A stretch of 64,000 nucleotides of DNA from JACKFB01 sp041389525 (GTDB lineage: Bacteria; Myxococcota_A; UBA9042; PHBI01; JACKFB01), in the NCBI GenBank assembly GCA_041389525.1, contig JAWKRR010000037.1:10608-74607 (forward strand), written 5' to 3'. A model generated the notes under the pieces. The model made no database searches, was not told the DNA's origin, and saw nothing but the letters and a program-made list of their open reading frames with translations. Position numbers and translations under genes: made by a program. Below are positions 30,335-39,069 of the stretch, in pieces (the first letter of the stretch is position 1; every line of letters begins with the position of its first letter).

Positions 30335-31353
30335 GGGGACTCCGGGGTGCCGCGTGGGGCGAGCGTGGCGGTCAGGCGGGCGGTGGCCTCAGCGGCCGGC
30401 CGCGCGGGCTGATGCGCGAGGTCGAGGGCGAGCAAGATAGCCCCGGCCAGCGGCGGGGTCTCCAAGACGACCGGCTCCGCCAGCGGGAAACGCGCCTGCA
30501 CGGTGCTCAGCAGCGCGGCGCGCATCGCGTCGTGGGTGCCCAGCTGCAGCACCGAGCCGCCCAACACCAGCGGGAAGCGGTCGGTCGGCTCGAAGAGGCG
30601 CTCCGCGACGAGGCGCGCGGACAGCCCGAGATCGCGCCCGGCCACCTCGAGTAGCTCGATGGCGACGGCGTCTTCGGCGCAGGCTGCCTCAAAGACCAGG
30701 GGCGCCAGAAGCCCCGCCGGCGGGGCGGGCCGCGGCGCGTCGGCCAGGTGAGCGTCCACGAGGTCGTCGAGCCGCTCGAGGTGAAAGCGCTTCTTGAGCA
30801 ACCCGCTCAGCAGCGTGGGCGCGCCCCGGCCGTCTTCGCCCCGAAACGCCGCGCGGACGACGTCGACGCCGAGGTCACCGGCGCCGGAGCCGTCGCCAAA
30901 CTCGTAGCCCAGCCCGCCGATACGGGTCTGGCGGCCGTCCGGGGCCACGCCACAGCAGTTGCTGCCAGTCCCCGAGACCACGGCGACGCCGCAACCCGAC
31001 GCGCTGCCGGCACGCAGCACCAAGAAGGTGTCGTTGACGACCACGCGCCCCACGCCCGCGGGCAGCAGCGCGGCGAGCAGCGGCTCCAAGACCGCGGCGT
31101 CCTTGGGCCGATCCAAGCCCGCCAGCCCGAACGCGCAGGCGACGACGGTGATGCCGGCCTCCTCAGCGCGCGCGAAGAGCGTCCCCAGCACCTCCGCGTA
31201 GACGCCGCGCGCCGCAGCCGCCCCGATGCTCTGGTAGTTTCCAGGCCCGCTGCGCGCCCGCGCGACGACGCGCCCATCGAGGGTCGCCAGCGCCCCCGCG
31301 GTCTTCGTCCCACCAGCATCGAGCCCAATGACCCCGCGCGCCGCCGTCGTCAT
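30331..31353 (-). CDS. BadF/BadG-family N-acetylglucosamine kinase-like ATPase
   Basis: 340 residues. ASKHA phosphate loops: GVIGLDAGGTKTAGALA at the N-terminus and VVSGTGSNCCGVAPDG in the middle; GLGYEFGDGSGAGDLGV fits the GlcNAc kinase branch. ATG 31353 overlaps the stop of the TPR-like gene. Phosphorylates a sugar, most likely GlcNAc or a related amino-sugar, ahead of GH4, PIG-L and NagB. Confidence 0.88.
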   Translation of the reverse strand: MTTAARGVIGLDAGGTKTAGALATLDGRVVARARSGPGNYQSIGAAAARGVYAEVLGTLFARAEEAGITVVACAFGLAGLDRPKDAAVLEPLLAALLPAGVGRVVVNDTFLVLRAGSASGCGVAVVSGTGSNCCGVAPDGRQTRIGGLGYEFGDGSGAGDLGVDVVRAAFRGEDGRGAPTLLSGLLKKRFHLERLDDLVDAHLADAPRPAPPAGLLAPLVFEAACAEDAVAIELLEVAGRDLGLSARLVAERLFEPTDRFPLVLGGSVLQLGTHDAMRAALLSTVQARFPLAEPVVLETPPLAGAILLALDLAHQPARPAAEATARLTATLAPRGTPESP

Positions 31354-32105
31354 CAGTCGAGCTTCGCGAGCATCTTCTTCGCGTAGTCTTTGGCGTCCTG
31401 GGTCTCCCACGACAGCACCGCCGGGCCCGTGCCCTTGTCGATGCAGTGGCGGTACGTGGCGCGCGCCAGCTCCTTGTGACCCAGGTCGGCCTGGATGCCC
31501 GCGAGCTCAAGCAGCACCTCGGCGTTGTCGGGCGCGAGCTTCGCGGACTGCTGCAGCAGCGTCAGCGCCTTGTCCTTGTCGCCCACGGAGATCGGCGGCC
31601 CAGGCAGCGCGCGATAGATGGCGCCCAGCACCATGTAGGCCTCCGCGCGCTTGGGGTTGTCCTTGATCATCCGCGCCAGCAGCGCCGTGATGGAGGGGGC
31701 CGCGCCGAGCGCCTTGGTGACGCCGCGCGCCTGCTCGGCCTGAAAGCGCGTCATCAACCACCAGAAGCGCCCCTCGTAGTCGGTCTTGCTCATCGCGGTG
31801 ATGCGCTTGGCGCACTCGACCCCGCGACCGGCCACCTTCGACTTCACCGAGGCGTCTTCAATGCGATGGGCCGCGTAGTACGAGGTCCGCGAGCACCAGA
31901 TTTGGCGGTCTTTGTCGGTCGGGTACTTCTCGGCGAGCGCGGCCATGACCTCGGCGGCCTTCACGTGCTGCGGCAAGGCAGCGCGCCCCTTGTAAATCTC
32001 CATGGCGCCCGCGACCAATCGCGCCTTCTCGGCGTCCTCTTCAGCCCACGCGGGGCCGGCGAACGCCAACACGATGACTCCAACTGCGACTGCGAACTGC
32101 TTCAT
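31353..32105 (-). CDS. periplasmic TPR-like protein
   Basis: 250 residues from ATG 32105, seven bases after GGGAGGG. Cleavable signal KQFAVAVGVIVLAFAGPAWAEE. The rest is helical with TPR-like spacing (KRAEAYMVLGAIYRALPGPP; NAEVLLELAGIQADLGHKELARATY). First gene of the leftward amino-sugar operon and coupled to the kinase by ATGA. A role in envelope assembly or sensing is possible; no specific function recognised. Confidence 0.8.
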   Translation of the reverse strand: MKQFAVAVGVIVLAFAGPAWAEEDAEKARLVAGAMEIYKGRAALPQHVKAAEVMAALAEKYPTDKDRQIWCSRTSYYAAHRIEDASVKSKVAGRGVECAKRITAMSKTDYEGRFWWLMTRFQAEQARGVTKALGAAPSITALLARMIKDNPKRAEAYMVLGAIYRALPGPPISVGDKDKALTLLQQSAKLAPDNAEVLLELAGIQADLGHKELARATYRHCIDKGTGPAVLSWETQDAKDYAKKMLAKLD

Positions 32106-32359
32106 CTTGGGCCCTCCCGAGCGCGCTTCTTCTATCAACCCCAACCCGACTCGCACAAGCTTGAGAATCGTGCGACGCCAACTACTTTGACCACCCGGAA
32201 CGCCCCCGCCGGGCGCTCGCAGGCGCGGTGGGGCCTCCGACGGCCCGTCGCGCGAGATATTCCGCCGGCACGCGGGCGGCTCTTGGTGGCGGTGGCGGCC
32301 CTCCGAGTGATATTGGAGTCGCCGCTCGGACACGGGTCAGCCGGGCGTGGAGGTCGCGA

Positions 32360-33367
32360 GTGAGCGGGCGAATTCGATGCGCCATCGCAGGGTACGGCTA
32401 CATCGCGAACGCGCACGCGAAGGCGATCGCCGCGTGCGACGACACCGAGCTCGTGTGCGTCATGGGGCGAGACCCCGCAAAACGGCAGGCGTTTGCTGAG
32501 CAGTACGGCGTGTCGACCACCGTCGGCAGCAGCGCGGAGCTCGCGGCGCTGGAGGGCATCGACGGGGTCGTGATCGCGCTGCCGAACAGCCTCCACGCGC
32601 CTGTATCCATTGAACAGATGGAGGCGGGCCGGCACGTGCTGGTCGAAAAGCCCATGGCCATGAACGCGGCGGAGGCTCGGCAGATGGCCGAGGTCGCCAA
32701 GGCGCGAGGGCGGCGCTTGCTGGTGGGGCATCAGTGGCGCTTCGACCGCGAGGCGCACTGGCTGCGCGAGCGGGTCGACAACGGCTCGCTGGGCGACATC
32801 GTCAAGACCAAGGGCTACGGCGTCCACGTGAACTGGGGCCCGGCCGGGTGGTTCGTCGACCCCGCGCTCGCGGGTGGTGGGGCGCTGGTGGACATGGGCG
32901 TCCACGCGATCGACACGGTGAGGTACCTGCTGGGCGACCCGAAGCCGGTGCGGGTGTATGCGCGCATCGGGACGCGCTACGGCGACTACGCGGTCGACGA
33001 CATGGGTGTGCTGGTCATCGACTGGGAGGGCGGCGCGGTCTCGATCATCGAGAGCGGCTGGTGGAACCCGTGGATGGACGGGGCGGAGGCGTCGACGCAG
33101 CTCTTCGGGACGCGCGGCTACGGGCGCCTTTTCCCAACTGGCGTCACGCGAATCGAGGAGTGGAAGCCCAAGGCCGAGGCGGTGAAGTTCCCGCCGCGAG
33201 CGGACCACTGCGACCAGCACACCTACGACGGACAGGTCGCCGAGTGGGCGCGCGCCATCATCGAAGAACGCGAGCCCTCGCCGGGCCCCGCGCACGGCCT
33301 GGCGGTCATGGAGATCTGCGACGCCGCCTACGCGTCCGCCCAGAGCGGGCAGGCCGTCACCTTATGA
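32360..33367 (+). CDS. Gfo/Idh/MocA-family NAD(P)-dependent oxidoreductase
   Basis: 335 residues from GTG 32360, six bases after GGAGG. NAD-binding CAIAGYGYIANAHAKAI, catalytic EKPM, and GGGALVDMGVHAIDTVRYLLG are family hallmarks. Oxidises or reduces a sugar or cyclitol hydroxyl. Divergent from the amino-sugar operon across a 254-base gap; a dehydrogenase-aminotransferase pair (with DegT) is a common way to make or break amino-cyclitols. Confidence 0.9.
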   Translation: MSGRIRCAIAGYGYIANAHAKAIAACDDTELVCVMGRDPAKRQAFAEQYGVSTTVGSSAELAALEGIDGVVIALPNSLHAPVSIEQMEAGRHVLVEKPMAMNAAEARQMAEVAKARGRRLLVGHQWRFDREAHWLRERVDNGSLGDIVKTKGYGVHVNWGPAGWFVDPALAGGGALVDMGVHAIDTVRYLLGDPKPVRVYARIGTRYGDYAVDDMGVLVIDWEGGAVSIIESGWWNPWMDGAEASTQLFGTRGYGRLFPTGVTRIEEWKPKAEAVKFPPRADHCDQHTYDGQVAEWARAIIEEREPSPGPAHGLAVMEICDAAYASAQSGQAVTL

Positions 33368-33392
33368 TGGCAGTGCGCCGAGGGGCCACGAG

Positions 33393-34025
33393 GTGAGCGC
33401 GCCGCCGCCAGTGTCGCCAGCGCCCGCCGGGGTGGTCGAGGGGCCCGCGTCGCCGGAGCCGGCCCTCGACTATCGAGGCCTAGCCATCCGCATCGTGGTG
33501 GGCGTGCTCATCATGATGATCGGCCTGGGCACCATCGCGTTCGTGTTCCGCGACCCGCTGGAGCTGCTGAGCCGCCGCTTCGTGAACACCCTGGGAGGCC
33601 CCGGCGTGACCCTGGGCTTCTTCCTGCCCGACGCGTTCACGATCCCCGTCCCCAACGACGCGTTCTCGTTCTTCGCGCTGGTAGGCGGCATGCCCTTCTG
33701 GCAAATCGTCGCCTGGGCGACCGTCGGCAGCTGGGCCGGCGGCCACGTCTCCTTCGGCCTCGGCCGCGGCCTGGGCCACACCCGCCGCGTCGCCGATTTC
33801 CTGGCCCACCGCGGCGCCGAGGTCCACGGCCTGGTCCGCCGCTACGGCGTCTGGGCCCTCATCTTGGCGGCGCTGACGCCCATCCCGTACTCCATCGGCT
33901 GCATGGCCGCGGGCGCGCTCCACATGCCCTACGCCCACTTCCTCGCCGTCTCCACCCTGCGCCTGCCGCGAATCGCCTTCTACCTGTGGCTCATCCAGCT
34001 AGGCGTCGTCTCGGTCACGGGGTGA
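33393..34025 (+). CDS. VTT-domain (DedA/YqaA-like) membrane protein
   Basis: 210 residues, about five membrane segments. LPDAFTIPVPNDAFSFFALVGG and GSWAGGHVSFGLGRGLGH match the VTT/SNARE-associated fold; LTPIPYSIGCMAAGALHMP is the second re-entrant loop. GTG 33393. Bacterial members move lipid carriers or support envelope homeostasis. Starts 25 bases after the oxidoreductase. Confidence 0.82.
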   Translation: MSAPPPVSPAPAGVVEGPASPEPALDYRGLAIRIVVGVLIMMIGLGTIAFVFRDPLELLSRRFVNTLGGPGVTLGFFLPDAFTIPVPNDAFSFFALVGGMPFWQIVAWATVGSWAGGHVSFGLGRGLGHTRRVADFLAHRGAEVHGLVRRYGVWALILAALTPIPYSIGCMAAGALHMPYAHFLAVSTLRLPRIAFYLWLIQLGVVSVTG

Positions 34026-34069
34026 CGCGCCGGCATTGACCGTCCGATCCGAGCGTGCGATTCGGGGGT

Positions 34070-35044
34070 ATGGCCGACCCCCACGACAAGCTCTTCAAGG
34101 CCGTCTTCACCGAAACGCGGTATGCCATCGCGCACTTTCGGAAGTTCCTGGCGCCGCAGGTGGTGGGCCTGCTCGACCTCGACGCCGCCGAGCGGCAAGA
34201 CGCCACCTTCATCGACCATGCGCTGCGCGAGCGGGAGGCCGACGTGCTCTACGCCGTGCCCTGGTCGCGCCCCGATGAACCGGCGGAGCCCGACAAGCCG
34301 CCCGCGCTCCTCTACCTGCTCTTCGAACACCAGAGTACGGTCGATTCGATGATGCCGCGCCGCCTGCTGCGCTACATGGACCGCATCTGGGACAGCTGGC
34401 TCGCTGCGAACAAGGGTGCGGCCCGGTTACCCGCGATCTTGCCGCTCGTGCTGTACCACGGAGCGCGAGAGTGGACCGCAGCTACAGGCTTCGGCGAGCT
34501 TCTCGACCTCCCGGAAGCGGCCCGGCCGCTGGTCGAGCCCTACGTGCCGATGTTCCAGATGATCCTTCAAGACATCCCGCGGATGCCCGACGCGTTGCTC
34601 GCGGGATCGACCTTCGATGCGGCGGCGCGGATGCTCTTCAAGCACGGACGCAGCCCCAACGTCATCGAGGTGTTCGGGGCCTCTCCTGAGCTCATTGAGG
34701 CGCTCTCGACCAGCGACTTGCGCCAGCAGAGGCAGTTCATAGAATATGTGAGCGACACGAACGAGCATGTCGAACGAGACGCGTTGGTTGAGTTTGTGGC
34801 CAGGAACATCGGCCAAGAGGCGGCGGAGATGGGTTTGACGCTGTCGGATCGGTTGCGGGAAGAGGGCCGTGTTGAGGGCATCCGGCTGGTGCTCGTCAAC
34901 CAGATCGCGCTCAAGTACGGCGCGCGGGGCGAGCAGGTCGAGCGGCGGGTGATGGAGGCCTCGGAGGCGCAGGTGCTCGCGTGGATCGGCAAGATCCTCG
35001 ACGCGCCGACGCTCGCTGAACTACTCGGCGAGGAGTCGCGCTAG
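34070..35044 (+). CDS. Rpn-family recombination-promoting nuclease (PD-(D/E)XK)
   Basis: 324 residues. PHDKLFKAVFTETRYAIAHF is the Rpn/YhgA N-terminus; the nuclease core shows READVLYAV and LLYLLFEHQSTVD (Asp ... Glu-x-Gln). GTG 34055 is an alternative start. Known members nick or cut DNA and promote RecA-independent recombination. Its stop shares the palindrome CTAG (35041-35044) with the stop of the facing mlaD-like gene, leaving no spacer. Confidence 0.88.
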   Translation: MADPHDKLFKAVFTETRYAIAHFRKFLAPQVVGLLDLDAAERQDATFIDHALREREADVLYAVPWSRPDEPAEPDKPPALLYLLFEHQSTVDSMMPRRLLRYMDRIWDSWLAANKGAARLPAILPLVLYHGAREWTAATGFGELLDLPEAARPLVEPYVPMFQMILQDIPRMPDALLAGSTFDAAARMLFKHGRSPNVIEVFGASPELIEALSTSDLRQQRQFIEYVSDTNEHVERDALVEFVARNIGQEAAEMGLTLSDRLREEGRVEGIRLVLVNQIALKYGARGEQVERRVMEASEAQVLAWIGKILDAPTLAELLGEESR

Positions 35045-35634
35045 CGCGGCAGGGATTCGCTGGCGTCCTTGAGGTTCTGGAGGATCCGCTGGATGTGGGT
35101 CAGGGTCGCTCGCAGGCTGGGGTCGCCTGGGTGGCGGCCGTCGGTGAAGTCGGCGAGGCGCCGGGTGATGTGGCCGAGGTCAGCGAGCACGGTGTCCATG
35201 TCCATGGGCGCGGTGCCGTCGACCAAGGCGCCGGGGTCCAGTGGCTCTCCCGCGCCGCCGGGGGTGATGGCCAGGACGTTCTCGCCGAGCAGACCGCTGC
35301 GGGCCACCGCGTAGGTGCTGCCGGTCGTGAGCAGCGGCCCGAAGCGCGCGCCGTCGAAGACCTCGGCGGTCGCCAGCACCCGAAAACCGACGCCGGGAAG
35401 CTCGGCGATCTTGAGCGCGCGCACCTCGCCCGCCTCGATTCCACTGATGAGGACGGGGCTGCCGGGGTGGAGACCGTGGGCTTCGGCCAGCACCACCGTG
35501 AAGGGCAGCGCGCTCCCGCCGAGGCTCAGGCCCTTGCGCGGGACATAGTAGATCGAGAACAAGAGCGCCGCGGAGACGACCAGCCCGAGGGCCAGCCCCA
35601 GCCAGAAGTCGCGGCGGTGGGCGGGATTGCTCAT
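35041..35634 (-). CDS. mlaD: MlaD/MCE-domain protein of a lipid ABC transporter
   Basis: 197 residues. One N-terminal membrane segment (FWLGLALGLVVSAALLFSIYYV) then an MCE domain: FTVVLAEAHGLHPGSPVLISGIEAGEVRALKI, GLLGENVLAITPG. Periplasmic lipid-binding part of an Mla-like system. Overlaps the ATPase stop by ATGA. Confidence 0.88.
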   Translation of the reverse strand: MSNPAHRRDFWLGLALGLVVSAALLFSIYYVPRKGLSLGGSALPFTVVLAEAHGLHPGSPVLISGIEAGEVRALKIAELPGVGFRVLATAEVFDGARFGPLLTTGSTYAVARSGLLGENVLAITPGGAGEPLDPGALVDGTAPMDMDTVLADLGHITRRLADFTDGRHPGDPSLRATLTHIQRILQNLKDASESLPR

Positions 35635-36437
35635 GGGTTTGCTCCCAGATAGTGGGCGAGCGGCTCGCGGACGGCGTCGAGGTCGCCCGCAGCTTCGACG
35701 CCGCCGGCGCGCAGCAGCACGACGTGTTCGGCAAGCCGCTCGATGTCGCCGCGCTGGTGGGTGACCAAGACGATGGTGCGGCGGCTGTCTGCGCGGAGAC
35801 TCGCGATAAGCTCGCGCAGTCCATCGAGGGCCGACGGGTCGAGGCCCGTGAAGGGCTCGTCGAGCAGCAGGGTCGGCGGGTCCAGGGCCAGCGCGCGGGC
35901 CAGCGCCAAGCGCTTGCGCTCGCCGCCGGACAGCGTGGCGACGCGTCGGTCTGGCGCGAGGCCGGTCTGGGCCAGCAGCGCGTGGCCGCGGGCGGTCGCG
36001 TCGCGGGCCGAGATCCCTCGAACAGTGAGGGGCCATATGACGTTTTGCAGGGCGTCGCGGTCGGGGAAGAGGCCCTCGCGCTGAAAGACGAAGCCGATCT
36101 GGTCACCGCGCAGCCGAGCGGCCAGGAGCCGGGCTTCGTCGAGGCCGAGCAGGTCGACGGGGCCTGCGCCGGCGCCAGAAGCGGGGTTGGAAGCGGGGCC
36201 GGGCGCGATCTCGGGCGGGCGATACACGATGCGCCCGGTGGGCGCGGGGGCAGGCGCGCGGAAATAGCCCGACTCCACGCGGCCGAGCAGCGACAACAGC
36301 GTCGATTTGCCGCTGGCCGAGGGGCCGAGCAGGACGGTCGTCTTGCCCTCGGGGATGGTCAGGGCGGGGATCTCGAGCCGGAAGTCCGGGCCGATCTCCC
36401 AGCGCAGCTCGGCGATCTCGAAGGCGGCGCGGCTCAT
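35631..36437 (-). CDS. ABC transporter ATPase of the Mla-like system
   Basis: 268 residues. Walker A LLGPSASGKST, Q-loop GFVFQREGLF, signature LSGGERKRLALAR, Walker B TLLLDEPFTGLD, H-loop VLVTHQ are all present. An Ala/Pro/Gly-rich insert (about residues 62-87) lies between Walker A and Q-loop and looks disordered. The subunit resembles LolD/MacB-type ATPases as much as MlaF. Starts at ATG 36437 overlapping the permease stop. Powers lipid movement with the flanking permease and MCE protein. Confidence 0.9.
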   Translation of the reverse strand: MSRAAFEIAELRWEIGPDFRLEIPALTIPEGKTTVLLGPSASGKSTLLSLLGRVESGYFRAPAPAPTGRIVYRPPEIAPGPASNPASGAGAGPVDLLGLDEARLLAARLRGDQIGFVFQREGLFPDRDALQNVIWPLTVRGISARDATARGHALLAQTGLAPDRRVATLSGGERKRLALARALALDPPTLLLDEPFTGLDPSALDGLRELIASLRADSRRTIVLVTHQRGDIERLAEHVVLLRAGGVEAAGDLDAVREPLAHYLGANP

Positions 36438-37189
36438 CCGATCCACGCGACGATGAAGGTGGTCAGGACGTGGTCGCTGATGAGGACCAGGAAGCTGGCG
36501 GTCACGACGGCGGTCATGGTGTGTCGACCAAGCTCGCCCGCGTCGGCCTTGTCGCGCAGGCCCTCACGGCAGCCGATGGTCGCGATCAGCAAGCCAAATG
36601 CTACGGATTTGATGAGGCCGCAGGCGAAGTCGGCCGGCGCCAGGGCGTCCACGGCGCGGTTCATATAATGGACCGGGCTGAGGCCGAGCTTGGCCGAGCC
36701 GAGCACCATGCCGCCGAGCAGCCCGGTGAGGATCGCGGCCATGGTGAGCAAGAGCGTCCCGACCACGCAGGCCGCGATGCGTGGGGCGACCAGCTCGCGG
36801 TCGATGTTGAGCGAGAGCGCGCGCATCGCCTGGGCCTGGCCGGAGAGCACGACCATGCCGAGCTCGCTGGCGAGGCCGGCGCCCGCCTTGCCGGCCATCA
36901 GTAGGGCGGTGAAGACCGGGGCGAGCTCGCGCACAAGCGAGACGCTGACCACGTCGGCGACGAGGTGGCTGGAGCCGAAGCGGGTGAGCTGCAGCGAGGT
37001 CTGCAGCGCGATGACCATGCCGGCAAAGAGCGCGGCCACGCAGATGAGCGGCAGCGCGGAGAGCGCGAGGCGGCCAAGCTGGTCGAGGAAATCCCCGAAG
37101 CGGCTGCGGGGCAGCGCCCTGAGCGCGCGCCAAAGCACCAGGCCGTGCGCTCGCCCTTCGTGACCGAAGCTCGAGATGGCCCCGCTCAT
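36434..37189 (-). CDS. mlaE: MlaE-family permease
   Basis: 251 residues, five to six membrane segments. ALQTSLQLTRFGSSHLVADVVSVSLVRELAPVFTALLMAGKAGAGLASELG is the family core, split here by several helices. Inner-membrane channel of the Mla-like lipid transporter. Start overlaps the C2-type lipoprotein stop (ATGA); all four genes 37746 to 35041 are coupled. Confidence 0.92.
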   Translation of the reverse strand: MSGAISSFGHEGRAHGLVLWRALRALPRSRFGDFLDQLGRLALSALPLICVAALFAGMVIALQTSLQLTRFGSSHLVADVVSVSLVRELAPVFTALLMAGKAGAGLASELGMVVLSGQAQAMRALSLNIDRELVAPRIAACVVGTLLLTMAAILTGLLGGMVLGSAKLGLSPVHYMNRAVDALAPADFACGLIKSVAFGLLIATIGCREGLRDKADAGELGRHTMTAVVTASFLVLISDHVLTTFIVAWIG

Positions 37190-37746
37190 GGAGGCGCGAG
37201 GCCCTCGACTCGGATACGCACGACCCCGCCTGCTCCGTCGCGGTAGCTGAGCACGAGCTCCTTGGTCTCGCCGGGCGCTACGCGGGGCATCGGCTCGCTG
37301 AGCACGCCCATGCGCTCGTCCAGGCCGGTGTCATCGTCCATGAGCGTGACCATCAGGCCGGCGCCGGGGCGGGCGTCGAAGATGACGCTGTCGCCCCAAA
37401 TCGCTGGGTCTTCGCCGACCGCCACGGTGGTCTCGAAGCGCTGGCCCTCGTGCTCGATGACCAGGTAGGGGTCCGTCCCGCCGGGGCCGTCGTCGGAGTC
37501 GGGGATGCCTGCGCCGTCGACCGCGATGACGCGGACGCGGGTCAGCGCCGCGGGCTCAGCGGGTGCGGCGGCGGCCTGCGTCGCCTTGCGCTCAGCGTAG
37601 CGCGCGACCGAGTCGGGCGTGGGACCGGGCTCAGGCGCGCAGGCTGCGGCGAGCACGCAGGCCGCGGCGAGCACTGTCCGCCCCGCGCCCGCCGCGACGC
37701 GCGCGGAGCTGACACGGACGGCTCGGTCGGTGAGTGCGTGACCCAT
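37186..37746 (-). CDS. lipoprotein with C2-like domain
   Basis: 186 residues. AACVLAAACAPEPG gives a lipobox after a slightly long signal. Residues about 65-186 look like a C2 domain: LTRVRVIAVDGAGIPDSD, GTDPYLVIEHEGQRFET, then LMDDDTGLDERMG with Asp residues placed like Ca-binding loops. First gene of the Mla-like operon. A C2 lipoprotein could dock the system to anionic lipids; this is inference. Confidence 0.75.
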   Translation of the reverse strand: MGHALTDRAVRVSSARVAAGAGRTVLAAACVLAAACAPEPGPTPDSVARYAERKATQAAAAPAEPAALTRVRVIAVDGAGIPDSDDGPGGTDPYLVIEHEGQRFETTVAVGEDPAIWGDSVIFDARPGAGLMVTLMDDDTGLDERMGVLSEPMPRVAPGETKELVLSYRDGAGGVVRIRVEGLAPP

Positions 37747-37776
37747 GAGGCGGGACTATGCCACATTCGCGCCGAC

Positions 37777-39069
37777 ATGGACTCTGACCTGCCCCACCTC
37801 CCGGTCGCGATCCCAGGCCCCGAAAGCCAAGCGCTGGTCGACCTGTTGGCGCGCCACGAGTCGCCCGGCATCACCGCGCGGCGGGCGCGTCAGGGCGAGG
37901 CGCGCGGCACCGGCCGCGATCCGATCGTCTGGGCGCGGGCCGAGGGCGCGTCGGTCTGGGACGTCGACGGCAACCGATACGTCGACCTCACCGGGGCCTT
38001 CGGGGTCGCGCTCATCGGCCACGCCCACCCCAACGTCGTCCGCGCCGTGCGAGACCAAGCCGGCACCTTGATGCACGGCATGGGCGACGTGTTCCCGAAC
38101 GCGCCGCGCATCCGCTTGATGGAGCGGCTGGCGGCCCTGGCGCCCGAGGGGCTGAGCCAGTGCATCCTGGGCCTCAACGGCTCCGACGCGGTGGAAGCCG
38201 CGCTGAAGACGGCGGCGCTGGCCAGCGGGCGGCCGGGCGTCTTGGCGTTCTGGGGCAGCTACCACGGCCTCAGCTACGGCGCGCTGGCCGCGACGGCCTA
38301 CAAGGCGGACTTCCGAGCGCCGTTTTCGGGCCAGCTTGGCCAGCACGTCCGGCACCTGCCCTTCGGCGAAAACCTCGATCTTGTCGATCGATTCGTGGCC
38401 GGACCGGCCACAGGTGGCGAGGCGATTGGCACCATCCTCGTCGAGCCCATCCTCGGTCGCGGCGGCGAGGTCGTCCCGCCCGAGGGCTGGCTGCCCGGCC
38501 TGCGCGAGATCGCCGACAAGCGCGGCCTGGTCTTGGTCTTCGACGAGATCTACAGCGGCCTCGGGCGCACCGGGCGCTGGTGGGCGTGCGATCACGAGGG
38601 CGTGGTCCCCGACATCCTCTGCGTCGGCAAGGCGTTGGGCGGCGGGATGCCGATGAGCGCCTGCGTCGCCAAGCCCGAGATCATGGCGGCCTGGGGCCGA
38701 AGCGGCGGCGAGGCCATTCACACCGCGACGTTTTTGGGGCACCCGGTGGCGGCCGCGGCGGCGCTGGCGACCCTGGACGTCTTGGAGGCCATGGACGCGC
38801 CGGCGGTGGCCCGCGGGTTCGAGGCCACGGTCCGGGCCCGCCTCGGCGCGCGAGTGCGAGGGCGCGGCGCCATGCTGGGCGTCGAGGCTGGCAGCGCCGG
38901 CGCGGGCGCGCGAATCGCCGGGCGCCTGCTGCGCGAGGGCTACATCGTGCTGCCGGGCGGCGTCGACGGCGACATCATCGGCCTGACGCCACCGCTCTGC
39001 CTGAGCGACGCGCAGCTAAAAGGCGCGCTGGACGCCATCGAGGCCGCCCTCGCCTCCGAATCGCCATGA
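37777..39069 (+). CDS. class III PLP aminotransferase
   Basis: 430 residues. PLP Lys285 in CVGKALGGGMPM; LVFDEIYSGLGRTGRWWACDH is the family cofactor region; NGSDAVEAALKTA binds phosphate. Class III enzymes transfer amino groups to terminal aldehydes or omega positions. ATG 37777 lies 31 bases from the divergent C2 lipoprotein. Overlaps the LuxE-like gene by ATGA, so both act in one path. Confidence 0.92.
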   Translation: MDSDLPHLPVAIPGPESQALVDLLARHESPGITARRARQGEARGTGRDPIVWARAEGASVWDVDGNRYVDLTGAFGVALIGHAHPNVVRAVRDQAGTLMHGMGDVFPNAPRIRLMERLAALAPEGLSQCILGLNGSDAVEAALKTAALASGRPGVLAFWGSYHGLSYGALAATAYKADFRAPFSGQLGQHVRHLPFGENLDLVDRFVAGPATGGEAIGTILVEPILGRGGEVVPPEGWLPGLREIADKRGLVLVFDEIYSGLGRTGRWWACDHEGVVPDILCVGKALGGGMPMSACVAKPEIMAAWGRSGGEAIHTATFLGHPVAAAAALATLDVLEAMDAPAVARGFEATVRARLGARVRGRGAMLGVEAGSAGAGARIAGRLLREGYIVLPGGVDGDIIGLTPPLCLSDAQLKGALDAIEAALASESP

